This document shows positions 48,034 through 55,728 of a DNA stretch of 64,000 nt, piece after piece. A program made the translations under genes and the position numbers. The notes under the pieces were generated by a model. It made no database searches and was not told the DNA's origin. It saw only the letters and a list, made by a program, of their open reading frames with translations. Origin of the DNA: Carnobacterium pleistocenium FTR1 (GTDB lineage Bacteria; Bacillota; Bacilli; Lactobacillales; Carnobacteriaceae); the NCBI RefSeq assembly GCF_000744285.1, contig NZ_JQLQ01000002.1, forward strand, positions 868,001 through 932,000. The letters run 5' to 3'. How positions within the stretch are numbered: the first letter of the stretch is position 1; each line of letters begins with the position of its first letter.

Positions 48034-49113
48034 ATGAAGAAACCACATTTGTTGAAAAAAGGGGATAAAGTAGCGGTAGTAAGTCTTTCAAGTGGAATTT
48101 TAGGGGAAGAATCATGTTTACATCAACTTAACTTGGGCAAGAAAAGATTAAGAGAAATGGGCCTAGAACCTGTATTTATGACGAACACCCTTAAAGGGGC
48201 AGATTATTTGAAAAATCATCCTGAAGCAAGAGCACAGGATTTAAAAGAGGCTTTTCAAGATGCAACGATTAAAGGAATAATAGCTGCCATTGGGGGCGAC
48301 GATACTTATCGGTTACTGCCTTATTTATTAGAAGATGAAAATTTTATACATAATGTACAAGAGGATCCTAAATTGTTTACAGGGTATTCTGATACAACGA
48401 TCAATCATTTGATGTTCTACAAGTTAGGTATGGTTTCCTTTTATGGACCTAGTTTTATTACAGATATCGCCGAACTAGCTGAAGAATTATTGCCGTATAC
48501 AAAAGAGACGTTACAAGGTTATTTTGAAGGTTGCGAGCAACAAGACATTCGGTCGAGTCCTTTTTGGTACGAAGAACGTACAGATTTTTCCGAACAGGCA
48601 TTAGGGAAAAATCGTAAGGTGTATGATGAAAATTATGGTTATGAAGTTTTGCAAGGAAGTGGAGTAGTTACCGGGAAGTTGCTTGGCGGTTGTTTGGAAA
48701 GTATTTACGATATTTTAACTGGAGAAAGGTATCCAGATGAAGTAGAAATTTGTGAAAGATATCAGCTATTTCCTTCATTGAGCGAATGGAAAGGTAAGAT
48801 TCTATTTTTGGAAACTTGTGAAGAGAAACCAACTCCTAGTACATTAGAAAAAGAACTGAATGTGTTGAAAGAAATAGGAATTTTTTCAGTAATTAGCGGA
48901 TTGATAGTTGGGAAACCTCAAGATGAAGCTTATTATGCAGAGTATAAAGAGGTTTATCTAAAAGTGGTAGGAGATGATACCTTGCCAATTATGTATAATA
49001 TTAATTTTGGGCATGCGTATCCAAAGTGTGCCCTACCATACGGAATAAAAGCAACAGTGAATTTTGATGAAAAAACAATCTTGCTTGATGAACCTTACTT
49101 TGAAGAATCTTGA
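48034..49113 (+). CDS. S66 family peptidase (LD-carboxypeptidase/MccF-like)
   Basis: 359 residues. N-terminal VAVVSLSSG and IIAAIGGDDTYRLLPYL are typical of S66; the catalytic Ser is S119 in FTGYSDTTIN, with Glu260 in LFLETCEEKP and His327 in NFGHAYPKC. Length and the FGPSFITD-type loop (FYGPSFITDIAEL) point to the MccF branch, which hydrolyses aminoacyl-nucleotide antibiotics such as microcin C, rather than to LdcA of murein recycling. AGGAGG precedes the ATG. Its stop codon abuts a decayed piece of an rsuA-like gene, suggesting it was brought in by a rearrangement. Confidence 0.88.
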   Translation: MKKPHLLKKGDKVAVVSLSSGILGEESCLHQLNLGKKRLREMGLEPVFMTNTLKGADYLKNHPEARAQDLKEAFQDATIKGIIAAIGGDDTYRLLPYLLEDENFIHNVQEDPKLFTGYSDTTINHLMFYKLGMVSFYGPSFITDIAELAEELLPYTKETLQGYFEGCEQQDIRSSPFWYEERTDFSEQALGKNRKVYDENYGYEVLQGSGVVTGKLLGGCLESIYDILTGERYPDEVEICERYQLFPSLSEWKGKILFLETCEEKPTPSTLEKELNVLKEIGIFSVISGLIVGKPQDEAYYAEYKEVYLKVVGDDTLPIMYNINFGHAYPKCALPYGIKATVNFDEKTILLDEPYFEES

Positions 49114-49250
49114 CACAGGATTTGGCTTACACTATGCGGTTAAAGGATTGTTAAAAAGCAAGCAAGTTAAAGTCTCAGGAGAGCAAATTCACTACCAGTC
49201 GCCTGTCTAGTTTATACTGTATAAACCGGTTGGATTATCTAGTGTTTCCA
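49112..49250 (+). pseudogene. Decayed fragment of an rsuA-type pseudouridine synthase gene
   Basis: Translates in pieces as TGFGLHYAVKGLLKSKQ, VKVSGEQIHYQSPV (then a stop), FILYKPVGLSSVS, which parallels TGFGSRRTVKRLIKSKQ ... VKVSGEQIHYQPHV ... FMLHKPAGVVSAVS of the intact gene at 50232. The start is missing, there is an in-frame stop (TAG), and a block of about 22 codons is absent. The missing block in the intact gene is flanked by AAGTTCAAGT and AAGTTAAAGT, so the loss fits slippage between near-identical direct repeats. Confidence 0.75.
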
Positions 49251-49298
49251 ATAGGTATTTAACGTCTTTTTTTTATATAAACTCGAAATATATCAATA

Positions 49299-49348
49299 GA
49301 AAAGAGGAACGAATACCCTTTATTTGACGGGTACTCGTTCCTCTTTTA
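49299..49348. terminator. Terminator between convergent genes
   Basis: AAAAGAGGAACGA-TACCC pairs with GGGTA-TCGTTCCTCTTTT. A second AT-rich palindrome (ATCAG...CTGAT, 49351-49384) lies right beside the minus-strand gene's stop. Confidence 0.8.
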
Positions 49349-49400
49349 GATCAGTAAAATTTTTATATATAAAAATTTTCTGATAATCCAAGCAGGTTTC

Positions 49401-49997
49401 TTATGAGAACTGGATGATTGGTTTTTTTAAAAGATCGGAAATGATTATCTGAATAATAGCCACAGGAAGATAAAGGATGAGGCTGAAAATCATACTCAGC
49501 TCATAGGAAAGGCTACTTTTTTTGATAGCTTTGCCTTTAACACGGCTGAATAAAGCACTCAGTGCAATGCCGTGGACATTTCCAATCATGATAGAACGAA
49601 TCGCGCCTAGTATTCCTGTTGCTTTGGCTTCTCCATAGAGCAATACGATGCGGTTCCATGATTCTTCAGTCGGGTTTCCGCGAGTATCTGCGTAGTGTTG
49701 AGCAAACAAAAAAGCCGGCATTTCATCGGAAGGGATACTGTCAGCTGTTCCGGTCAAGAGCTTTTGTATTTCTTCGTTGCTAAAGCCTTGTTCAAGAGCC
49801 ATCTTCGTGTGAGCATAAGAACAGACTTCGCAACCGTTGACCTCTGTCACACCCAACATGATTCTTTCAATGAGTTCCGAATGCAATGATTTATCTTTTT
49901 TGGCTTTGACCATGTACTTTACTGTCCGCAACCCTTTATAAAGAATAGGATAAAATTCCTGGACCGAATAGATTTTTTTATAGAATTCTTGTGCCAT
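49401..49997 (-). CDS. Carboxymuconolactone decarboxylase / AhpD-like protein
   Basis: 198 residues from the ATG at 49997 (AAAGGAGAT 4-5 bases upstream; an earlier in-frame ATG at 50021 lies before that site). An all-helical CMD domain with the AhpD redox pair C56-x-x-C59 in EVNGCEVCSYAH, then a hydrophobic segment near the C-terminus (MIFSLILYLPVAIIQIII) that could anchor it to the membrane, which is unusual for the family. Probable peroxidase-linked disulfide reductase or related; the partner is not in the window. Confidence 0.82.
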   Translation of the reverse strand: MAQEFYKKIYSVQEFYPILYKGLRTVKYMVKAKKDKSLHSELIERIMLGVTEVNGCEVCSYAHTKMALEQGFSNEEIQKLLTGTADSIPSDEMPAFLFAQHYADTRGNPTEESWNRIVLLYGEAKATGILGAIRSIMIGNVHGIALSALFSRVKGKAIKKSSLSYELSMIFSLILYLPVAIIQIIISDLLKKPIIQFS

Positions 49998-50231
49998 TGC
50001 TATCTCCTTTTGGTTTGTCATCGGTATATTAGTATTTGAGTAGCTTTCATTATACCCTAGGGAGTATGTATTGTAAAATAAGAATTCAAAAAATTATTCA
50101 AGTAAGGTCACTTTTTTGATGAATGGATAGTTTTTGAGCTTTTCTCATTCTGTATGTTGACAATCCGAAGCTTCGTCCCGTATGCTAAGTATAAAAAACA
50201 AGTCAGTTACGTTAAAAAAAGGAGCAAGCGA

Positions 50232-50951
50232 ATGCGGTTAGATAAGTTATTATTTGAGACAGGATTCGGCTCACGCCGTACGGTCAAACGATTGATCAAA
50301 AGCAAGCAAGTTCAAGTGAATGGACAAATAATCGCGGTGGATAATCTTAATGTCGATCCAGAGTTGCAGGAAGTTAAAGTCTCAGGGGAGCAGATTCATT
50401 ATCAGCCGCATGTCTATTTTATGCTTCATAAACCAGCTGGTGTGGTGAGCGCTGTATCCGATGCGGTGAATCAGACGGTGATTGATTTAATTGATCCTTC
50501 CCAGCGAGTGCCTGGATTATTTCCGGTAGGGCGTCTGGATAAGGACACAGAAGGACTGCTCTTGCTGACAAATAATGGGCAGTTGGGCTATCAATTGTTG
50601 ATCCCTAAAAAAGAAGTGACGAAGATTTATGAAGCGGTAGTTAACGAAATAGTCACGAGCGAAGATCTAGCAGCTTTTACAAAAGGCATCGTCTTTGACG
50701 GAGGTGTCAAATGTAAACCAGCTAAATTGACTATCCTGAGTCATAGCGATACTGAAAGTAGAGTATTACTTGAAATTAGCGAAGGCAAATTTCATCAAGT
50801 GAAAAAGATGTTTCTGTCAGTTGGTAAAAAAGTGATTTACCTTAAACGACTTTCCATGGGACCGTTACAACTAGACAACACCTTACCCATTGGCGCCTAT
50901 CGGGCATTGCATGCAGAAGAACTAGTGTCATTGAAACCTTATTTCAAATGA
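50232..50951 (+). CDS. rsuA: 16S rRNA pseudouridine(516) synthase
   Basis: 239 residues from the ATG at 50232 (AAAGGAGCAAG upstream); the frame is open further back without a site. N-terminal S4 RNA-binding domain (MRLDKLLFETGFGSRRTVKRL, about 1-60), then the RsuA catalytic domain with the essential Asp103 in GRLDKDTEGLLLLT, and a C-terminal ISEGKFHQVKKMF. It makes pseudouridine in 16S rRNA. A damaged second copy lies 1.1 kb upstream. Repeat-rich DNA follows. Confidence 0.92.
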   Translation: MRLDKLLFETGFGSRRTVKRLIKSKQVQVNGQIIAVDNLNVDPELQEVKVSGEQIHYQPHVYFMLHKPAGVVSAVSDAVNQTVIDLIDPSQRVPGLFPVGRLDKDTEGLLLLTNNGQLGYQLLIPKKEVTKIYEAVVNEIVTSEDLAAFTKGIVFDGGVKCKPAKLTILSHSDTESRVLLEISEGKFHQVKKMFLSVGKKVIYLKRLSMGPLQLDNTLPIGAYRALHAEELVSLKPYFK

Positions 50952-51058
50952 TTTTTAGCCGAAATCGGACAAATAAGCTTGGATTTAGCCGTTATTCGAC
51001 TGTTTAGCGGTTTATTAGTCAAACAAGCTCAGGTTGCAGTAGCCGTTTGACTAGGGTG

Positions 51059-51232
51059 TGTTTTAAAACTATCTTTTAAGAGGCGAGTAGCTACAACAGG
51101 CGTTAGTTCGAGCAACTCAAAGTCGATTTCTATTTGAGTAATTGCAACGAGGGTTAGTTCGAGTAACTCAAAGTCGATTTTCCATTTGAGTAGCGGGAAC
51201 GAGCCTTAATTAGAGTAACTTCAAAATAGAGG
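51059..51232. repeat. 52-bp tandem array, short copy
   Basis: A lead-in GTGTTTTAAAACTATCTT, then units starting GAGTAG/GAGTAA at 51085, 51136 and 51188 (51-52 bases each), with the core AGTTCGAGTAACTCAAAGTC. The same lead-in and a related unit form the longer array at 58949. 50952-51058 also holds a degenerate TTAGCCG-type repeat. Sits before the DUF503 gene. Confidence 0.85.
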
Positions 51233-51314
51233 ATCATTTATTTAACCCCATGATTCATTCGGTCGCTCTTATTGTTCGATAGTGGAATAATAAGCCATTT
51301 AAAGGAGGTTGAGC

Positions 51315-51596
51315 ATGATTATTTTAGGGATGAAAGTATCGTTTCTCATTTACAACTCGTATTCTTTAAAAGACAAGCGCAGTGTGGTGAAAAGCATTAT
51401 TAAAAAGACCCAAAACAAGTTCAATGTTAGTATTTCTGAAGTTGAAGCTCATGATACGTTGAATCAAGGTGTATTGGGGGTTGCAGTAGTAAGCAACAAT
51501 CATAAATTAAGCCAGCAGATCTTGGATCAAGTACTTCAAGAAATTGAAGATAATGGAGACGTTGAGATCCACTCCATTGAACGAATGGAACTATAG
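51315..51596 (+). CDS. DUF503 family protein (YlxP-like)
   Basis: 93 residues from the ATG at 51315; AAAGGAGG fits that start better than the in-frame TTG at 51309. Full-length DUF503: MKVSFLIYNSYSLKDKRSVVKSIIKK, the conserved N-terminal helix and strand, then SISEVEAHD and a ferredoxin-like alternation to the end. Homologues often lie in the rbfA-nusA-infB region and are suspected to be ribosome-associated; here the gene is alone between repeats. Confidence 0.88.
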   Translation: MIILGMKVSFLIYNSYSLKDKRSVVKSIIKKTQNKFNVSISEVEAHDTLNQGVLGVAVVSNNHKLSQQILDQVLQEIEDNGDVEIHSIERMEL

Positions 51597-51598
51597 AA

Positions 51599-51832
51599 AA
51601 AGGGAGCTGGGATAAAACTCCCAGCCCCCTTTCCTATATCCGAATAACTATTTTAGAACGTGCTCCAAAAAGCAGACCCAAAGTCCACAATAATGCTCGA
51701 TGGTCTGTGACCGTACTGCGCTTATTCGTTCCAGTTGCCCTAGCTCTTGTGGCTTTAGCCAATTTAGAGAGAAGGTATGCGTTAGAAGATTTTGGGTCTA
51801 AACGTTTTTTGTCCCACTTCCCTTTTTTTAGT
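51599..51832. repeat. Palindrome-ended element, copy 1 (with terminator)
   Basis: Starts with the terminator AAAGGGAGCTGGGATAAAAC (hairpin 51600-51633) and ends at GTCCCACTTCCCTTTTTTT, roughly its inverse. Inside are TTAGAACGTGCTCCAAAAAG (inverse of the motif at 4717) and CTCTTGTGGCTTTAGCC. A related element is at 53345. The right end runs up to the stop codon of the GT8 gene. The 72-codon ORF across it is not a gene. Confidence 0.7.
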
Positions 51833-52673
51833 TTGAGACTTCTTTCATTTCAAAAGGCGTTTCTGCTCGAATTTTTAAGTATTCATCGCGAAGAGGGTGG
51901 TCTGATTCGCTATGCCATGGCTTAACATGACCGCTATAGTGAATCAAAGCTGGGTCGTTGCAAGCTTCGGTATACTCTAAGTTGCCAATTTTGGTTGGGT
52001 GCTTTTTCTCTTTGGTAATAATGTAAGCTTGCGCATTCCAACGTGGATGCATCACTAGCCAGCGGTCATGCAGAATCGCATTTAAAGCATCCTGATCATG
52101 GAATCTCAACTCATCTGAATTTTCAGTAGCAAATTTTAATACTTGTTCGGATATTTTTTCAGCACGCCATTTTTCGATATCGATGATCATCATACCAGAA
52201 TTAAAATAGGTATTGGATTCAGCATCGATTTCCATAGCATCTAATCGTTGGTGGAAACCAGCGTCTTCAACAGCTGCTAATAAATTATCGCCCAAGTCGA
52301 TATTCCAAATATCTTCAATATCGTCTTTAGCCACAATGTCACAGTCTAAATAGATCGCACGCTTGATGTCCGTATGCTTAAGATAATTAGGGATCGCAAT
52401 TCTGAAGTAAGCTGTCCTAGGGATTCGATCACTTTCGACCATATCTTCAAAATTAAGTGTATTGATCTGCAAATAGCTAATAGAGGCATTGTATTCATTT
52501 ACCATTCGGTTTAAAGCTTCCTTAGAAACCAACGAAATAGCGTCATCAATGACGTAAAAATTGACTTTTGTTTCGTCTTTTTTTGTTTTCAAAATCGATA
52601 AAAATAAGGTAGCCAAGTGTGGAACAAAACCATCATCTGCAGCTGAAACGATTGTAATATCTGGATCAATCAT
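51828..52673 (-). CDS. Family 8 glycosyltransferase
   Basis: 281 residues. GT8 fold: DITIVSAADDGFVPHLATLFLSIL at the start, the metal and UDP-sugar DxD at D110-C-D112 in RAIYLDCDIVAKDD, YFNSGMMIIDIEKWR, FHDQDALNAILHDRW, and ALIHYSGHVKPWH. These retaining enzymes add glucose or galactose to surface glycans or proteins; acceptor unknown. AAGGGGATAA lies upstream of the ATG. Single gene; its 3' end borders the element at 51599. Confidence 0.9.
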   Translation of the reverse strand: MIDPDITIVSAADDGFVPHLATLFLSILKTKKDETKVNFYVIDDAISLVSKEALNRMVNEYNASISYLQINTLNFEDMVESDRIPRTAYFRIAIPNYLKHTDIKRAIYLDCDIVAKDDIEDIWNIDLGDNLLAAVEDAGFHQRLDAMEIDAESNTYFNSGMMIIDIEKWRAEKISEQVLKFATENSDELRFHDQDALNAILHDRWLVMHPRWNAQAYIITKEKKHPTKIGNLEYTEACNDPALIHYSGHVKPWHSESDHPLRDEYLKIRAETPFEMKEVSN

Positions 52674-52910
52674 ATTAATTATCCCCTTTTTAGCACTGAA
52701 CGAAACTTTTGTGCCACTTGATGTTTAGCATACTAATCATAATCTTTTAACGCTAAAGAATCAAACAAAACGCCTATGCTATAGTAAATACCGTTCAAAA
52801 GAAGAGGACAAGTACTTGGATAAAAATTAATATTACGAGTATACTAGGCTTGAATAGAGACAATTTAATTGAGGTTAGGAACCAAGGTACATATAAAGGA
52901 GGTGTGAAAA

Positions 52911-53333
52911 ATGACCATTAAAGTAAGTTCAATTTATGTGAATTTGCCAGTAAAAAATTTGGCACAATCAATCTCATTTTTTAAAGCACTTGGTTTCGAA
53001 TTTAATGAAGAATTTACTGACAATAAAGGCGCAAATTTAGTCATTAATGATTCGATTTTTGTGATGTTGCTAACTGAAGAATTCTTTACCAGTTTCACTC
53101 ACCTGGAAATAGCAGATACTTCAAAAGAAAATGAAGTGATTTTAGCTTTGCAAGTGGAATCAAAAGATGCGGTAGACAAATTTGTTGCTACAGCCATTGA
53201 GCATGGTGGTGAAGATAAGACGACTGCTTTGAGTGAAGAGGAAGAAGAGATGATGTATTACCGTCGAATCAAAGACTTGGATGGACATCTGTGGGAAATC
53301 ATGTACATGGACATGAGTGCCATGGAAAGTTAA
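52911..53333 (+). CDS. VOC family protein
   Basis: 140 residues, one full VOC domain: IYVNLPVKNLAQSISFFKALGF at the start and DLDGHLWEIMYMD at the end, giving the two metal-ligand-type His/Glu positions of the fold. Similar to the 'glyoxalase/extradiol' proteins of Firmicutes with no known substrate. AAAGGAGG precedes the ATG; TGCTATAGT near 52772 is a plausible extended -10. Single gene followed by a terminator-bearing element. Confidence 0.87.
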   Translation: MTIKVSSIYVNLPVKNLAQSISFFKALGFEFNEEFTDNKGANLVINDSIFVMLLTEEFFTSFTHLEIADTSKENEVILALQVESKDAVDKFVATAIEHGGEDKTTALSEEEEEMMYYRRIKDLDGHLWEIMYMDMSAMES

Positions 53334-53344
53334 ATGATAGAATG

Positions 53345-53497
53345 AGAAGAGGCTGGACAAAATCCTAGCCTCTTTCCTATATTTGAATGGTTATTCCAGT
53401 TGCCCTTGCTCTTGTGGCTCTAGCCACTTAGAGATAAGGTAGGCGTTAGAAGTTTCGGGTCTAAACGTTTTTTTCCCACTCCGTCTTTTTTAGTCAT
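53345..53497. repeat. Palindrome-ended element, copy 2 (with terminator)
   Basis: Opens with the hairpin GAAGAGGCTGG/CCTAGCCTCTTT (53345-53374), then TTCCAGTTGCCCTTGCTCTT, TTAGAGATAAGGTAGGCG and GGGTCTAAACGTTTTTTTCC, all shared with 51599-51832 in the same order. It lacks about 80 bases of that copy. Confidence 0.7.
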
Positions 53498-53564
53498 TTT
53501 ACGAATTGGCTTAAATGCGGTAGAATGTCTATAACTAAGAGGAAAGTATAGGAGTGTTGATAAA

Positions 53565-54134
53565 ATGATAGAGATACATAATGTGCCACTGATCAAAGGC
53601 ACAACTTTCAGTGATTTAGAGCAAGGATTATTAGCTTACAAGAAAAGTCAGTTGCTACAAATTGCTGAAAAACAACAGGTACCAGTTCGCAAGAGTGCTA
53701 CAAAAGCTAAAATGGTTGAACAGCTAAAACCAGTTATTATCAAAAATGCAGCGCATTTTTTTGCCCAGTTGGATGAAAATGGAGCACAAATAATTGCTGA
53801 TCTAGCCAAAGTTGCTTCACTAGTGGTATCCGATGAAACCCTTAGAGCTGTCCAATCAAGTATTGAATCAGGCTATTTATTGGCTTTTCAAGTAAAGAAT
53901 GTCGTGACGCTTGTCATACCAAATGAACTTATTTCTTCTATCAAAGGTGAAATGAGTCCAGTTCCAGTTGTTGGAGAATTAAAAAACCAATCGCTTTTTT
54001 TGCAACAATTAGAAAATGCTCAAAAAATTTATGGTACGTACAACTTGAAATACTTGGTTTTAATTTGGAATAACTATTTCCCACAATCGCTAACTGTTGA
54101 AGAAGCAGCAGCGCTGATTGAAATGAGACGCTAA
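53565..54134 (+). CDS. Unknown protein with SAP/Rho-N-like helical motif
   Basis: 189 residues. Residues about 23-55 (LAYKKSQLLQIAEKQQVPVR, then SATKAKMVEQL) look like a SAP or Rho-N helix-extended-helix, which binds nucleic acid in other proteins. The rest is mixed alpha/beta with no motif I know. AGGAG is 10 bases from the ATG. DUF1801 and DegV genes follow in the same direction with short gaps (38 and 53 bases), so a three-gene unit is likely. Function not assigned. Confidence 0.65.
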   Translation: MIEIHNVPLIKGTTFSDLEQGLLAYKKSQLLQIAEKQQVPVRKSATKAKMVEQLKPVIIKNAAHFFAQLDENGAQIIADLAKVASLVVSDETLRAVQSSIESGYLLAFQVKNVVTLVIPNELISSIKGEMSPVPVVGELKNQSLFLQQLENAQKIYGTYNLKYLVLIWNNYFPQSLTVEEAAALIEMRR

Positions 54135-54172
54135 CGATCGACTAATACCAATTTGGAAGAGGAGGATTTAGG

Positions 54173-54601
54173 ATGGTTAAGAATAAAACGCAAGAAACTT
54201 CAGAAAGTGTTGCAGCATTTGTAGAAAAAGTCGAAGATGAAAAGAAGCGGCAAGATGCACATCAGTTGATTCAATTATTTAGTGACGCTTCGGGTTATGA
54301 ACCTAAAATGTGGGGGACCGATATTATTGGTTTCGGACGCTATCATTATAAATACCCAAGCGGACACGAAGGAGATGCGGCTCTGATTGGATTTTCTCCA
54401 AGAAAAACACAATTCAGCATTTACCTTTCACAACCGGATGATGAAAAAAGAGCAGAAAAATTGAGCCGATTAGGTAAGTACAAAATGGGGAAAAGCTGTT
54501 TGTACATCAAAAAAATTTCTGATATTGACCCAGCTGTGTTAAAAGAATTAGCACAAGCTAGTATAAAGTTTACGAAAGAAACATATCCTGAGTCAAAATA
54601 G
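54173..54601 (+). CDS. DUF1801 family protein
   Basis: 142 residues. The YdhG-like DUF1801 domain is clear: QLIQLFSDASGYEPKMWGTDIIGFGRYHYKY, LIGFSPRKTQFSIYL and LGKYKMGKSCLYIKKISDID. The fold binds small molecules or ions in a few studied cases, but no role is established. AGAGGAGG precedes the ATG. Middle gene between the SAP-like gene and degV. Confidence 0.9.
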   Translation: MVKNKTQETSESVAAFVEKVEDEKKRQDAHQLIQLFSDASGYEPKMWGTDIIGFGRYHYKYPSGHEGDAALIGFSPRKTQFSIYLSQPDDEKRAEKLSRLGKYKMGKSCLYIKKISDIDPAVLKELAQASIKFTKETYPESK

Positions 54602-54654
54602 AAATGATACTGGTAAAAAATTTGGTAAATACAAGTGGATAAGGTGAATATAAA

Positions 54655-55524
54655 TTGACAAAATTAATTATTGACACAACGTGTGATCGGAATTTAGCGA
54701 TGGAACAGCAGTATGATTTTGAAGTGATACCGCTCAGCATAACCTTGGAAAATCAAACTTATTTGGATGGCGAAGAAATCTCAGTAGACGCTGTTTATGA
54801 AGCAATGCGCTCTGGAATAATGCCAAAGACTGCTCAAATTTCTTATGAATCGCTGACAAAAGTCTTGGATAAAGCTATCCAAGCAAAGGAAGACTGCATT
54901 TATCTAACTTTTTCAGCGGAGATGTCTGGAACGTATCAATTTGCACACCAAGTTATTGAAGAATACAAGGAAAAGTATCCTGAACGCAAGATTGCCTTAA
55001 TCGATTCAAGAGGTGGATCTGGCGGTGCAGCTTTGATCGCTTTACAAGCATTGAAAATGATCGAGGCAGGTCAATCATTTGATGAGATCGTTCACCAAAT
55101 GGAGTGGAATATTGCGCATGTTTATTATAAATTTACCTTAAGGGATCTGAAATGGCTGGTTAAAGGCGGGCGTGTAGCTAAAACTACTGGGTACGTAGGA
55201 TCAGCTTTGAATATTAAACCGTATTTAACGGTAAATGACGGCTTTATCCAGTTGAGCAAATTAGTTCGCGGAGAGCGAAAACTTTATAAAAAATTGATCG
55301 ACGATGTAAAGGATGGCGCAAAGACTTTTACGGATCAAACCATTGGCATCAGTCATGGCGACGATGAAGAGACTGCTAAAAAAATTGAAACCATGATAAA
55401 AGAAGCCTTACCCGACTGTCAAACACAATTATTTAGAATCGGGGCAGTATTAGGCACACACATTGGAAATGGCGGGATCGGTGTCTTTTACTTTGATGAA
55501 CGCCCAAAATGGTACCAAAATTAA
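54655..55524 (+). CDS. DegV family fatty-acid-binding protein
   Basis: 289 residues. DegV fold with the fatty-acid pocket motifs: SAEMSGTYQFA, LRDLKWLVKGGRVAKTTGYVG and IKPYLTVNDG. In other Firmicutes such proteins (FakB) present exogenous fatty acids to the kinase FakA for incorporation into phospholipid; which chain type it prefers is unknown. TTG start after AAGGTGA. No fakA-like kinase gene is in the window. Follows the DUF1801 gene. Confidence 0.92.
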   Translation: MTKLIIDTTCDRNLAMEQQYDFEVIPLSITLENQTYLDGEEISVDAVYEAMRSGIMPKTAQISYESLTKVLDKAIQAKEDCIYLTFSAEMSGTYQFAHQVIEEYKEKYPERKIALIDSRGGSGGAALIALQALKMIEAGQSFDEIVHQMEWNIAHVYYKFTLRDLKWLVKGGRVAKTTGYVGSALNIKPYLTVNDGFIQLSKLVRGERKLYKKLIDDVKDGAKTFTDQTIGISHGDDEETAKKIETMIKEALPDCQTQLFRIGAVLGTHIGNGGIGVFYFDERPKWYQN

Positions 55525-55547
55525 CAGCAAGCTACTTATTTAGGGCG

Positions 55548-55645
55548 TCACTTTTCGCAGGCGAGCCGTTTAACGAAGAAGTGGCTCCAGAAAGGGGCTC
55601 AACTTGTTTGTGAACTCACCTTTGACGAAAGAGTGACCCTCAAAA
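55548..55645. repeat. Degenerate repeat related to the 257-bp duplication
   Basis: GCGTCACTTTTCGCAGGCGA, AACGAAGAAGTGGCT and GACGAAAGAGTGACCC resemble motifs of 44962-45149 and 37385-37460. Between degV and its terminator; non-coding. Confidence 0.45.
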
Positions 55646-55662
55646 ACTCGAACCTACTTATA

Positions 55663-55710
55663 AAAAAAGGAAGAGATCGAAGACAATAAGTCTTTGATCT
55701 CTTCCTTTTT
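55663..55710. terminator. Bidirectional terminator between degV and the MATE gene
   Basis: AAAAAGGAAGAGATC-AAGAC pairs with GTCTT-GATCTCTTCCTTTTT. Confidence 0.85.
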
Positions 55711-55728
55711 GGTGATAGGTGTCAGTAG

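Noticed and set aside
51707-51925. 72-codon plus-strand ORF
   Set aside because: Lies across a repeat element and the 3' end of the GT8 gene on the other strand; no ribosome site.
53420-53602. 60-codon minus-strand ORF
   Set aside because: Covers a repeat element and the promoter of the next gene; no ribosome site or protein-like composition.
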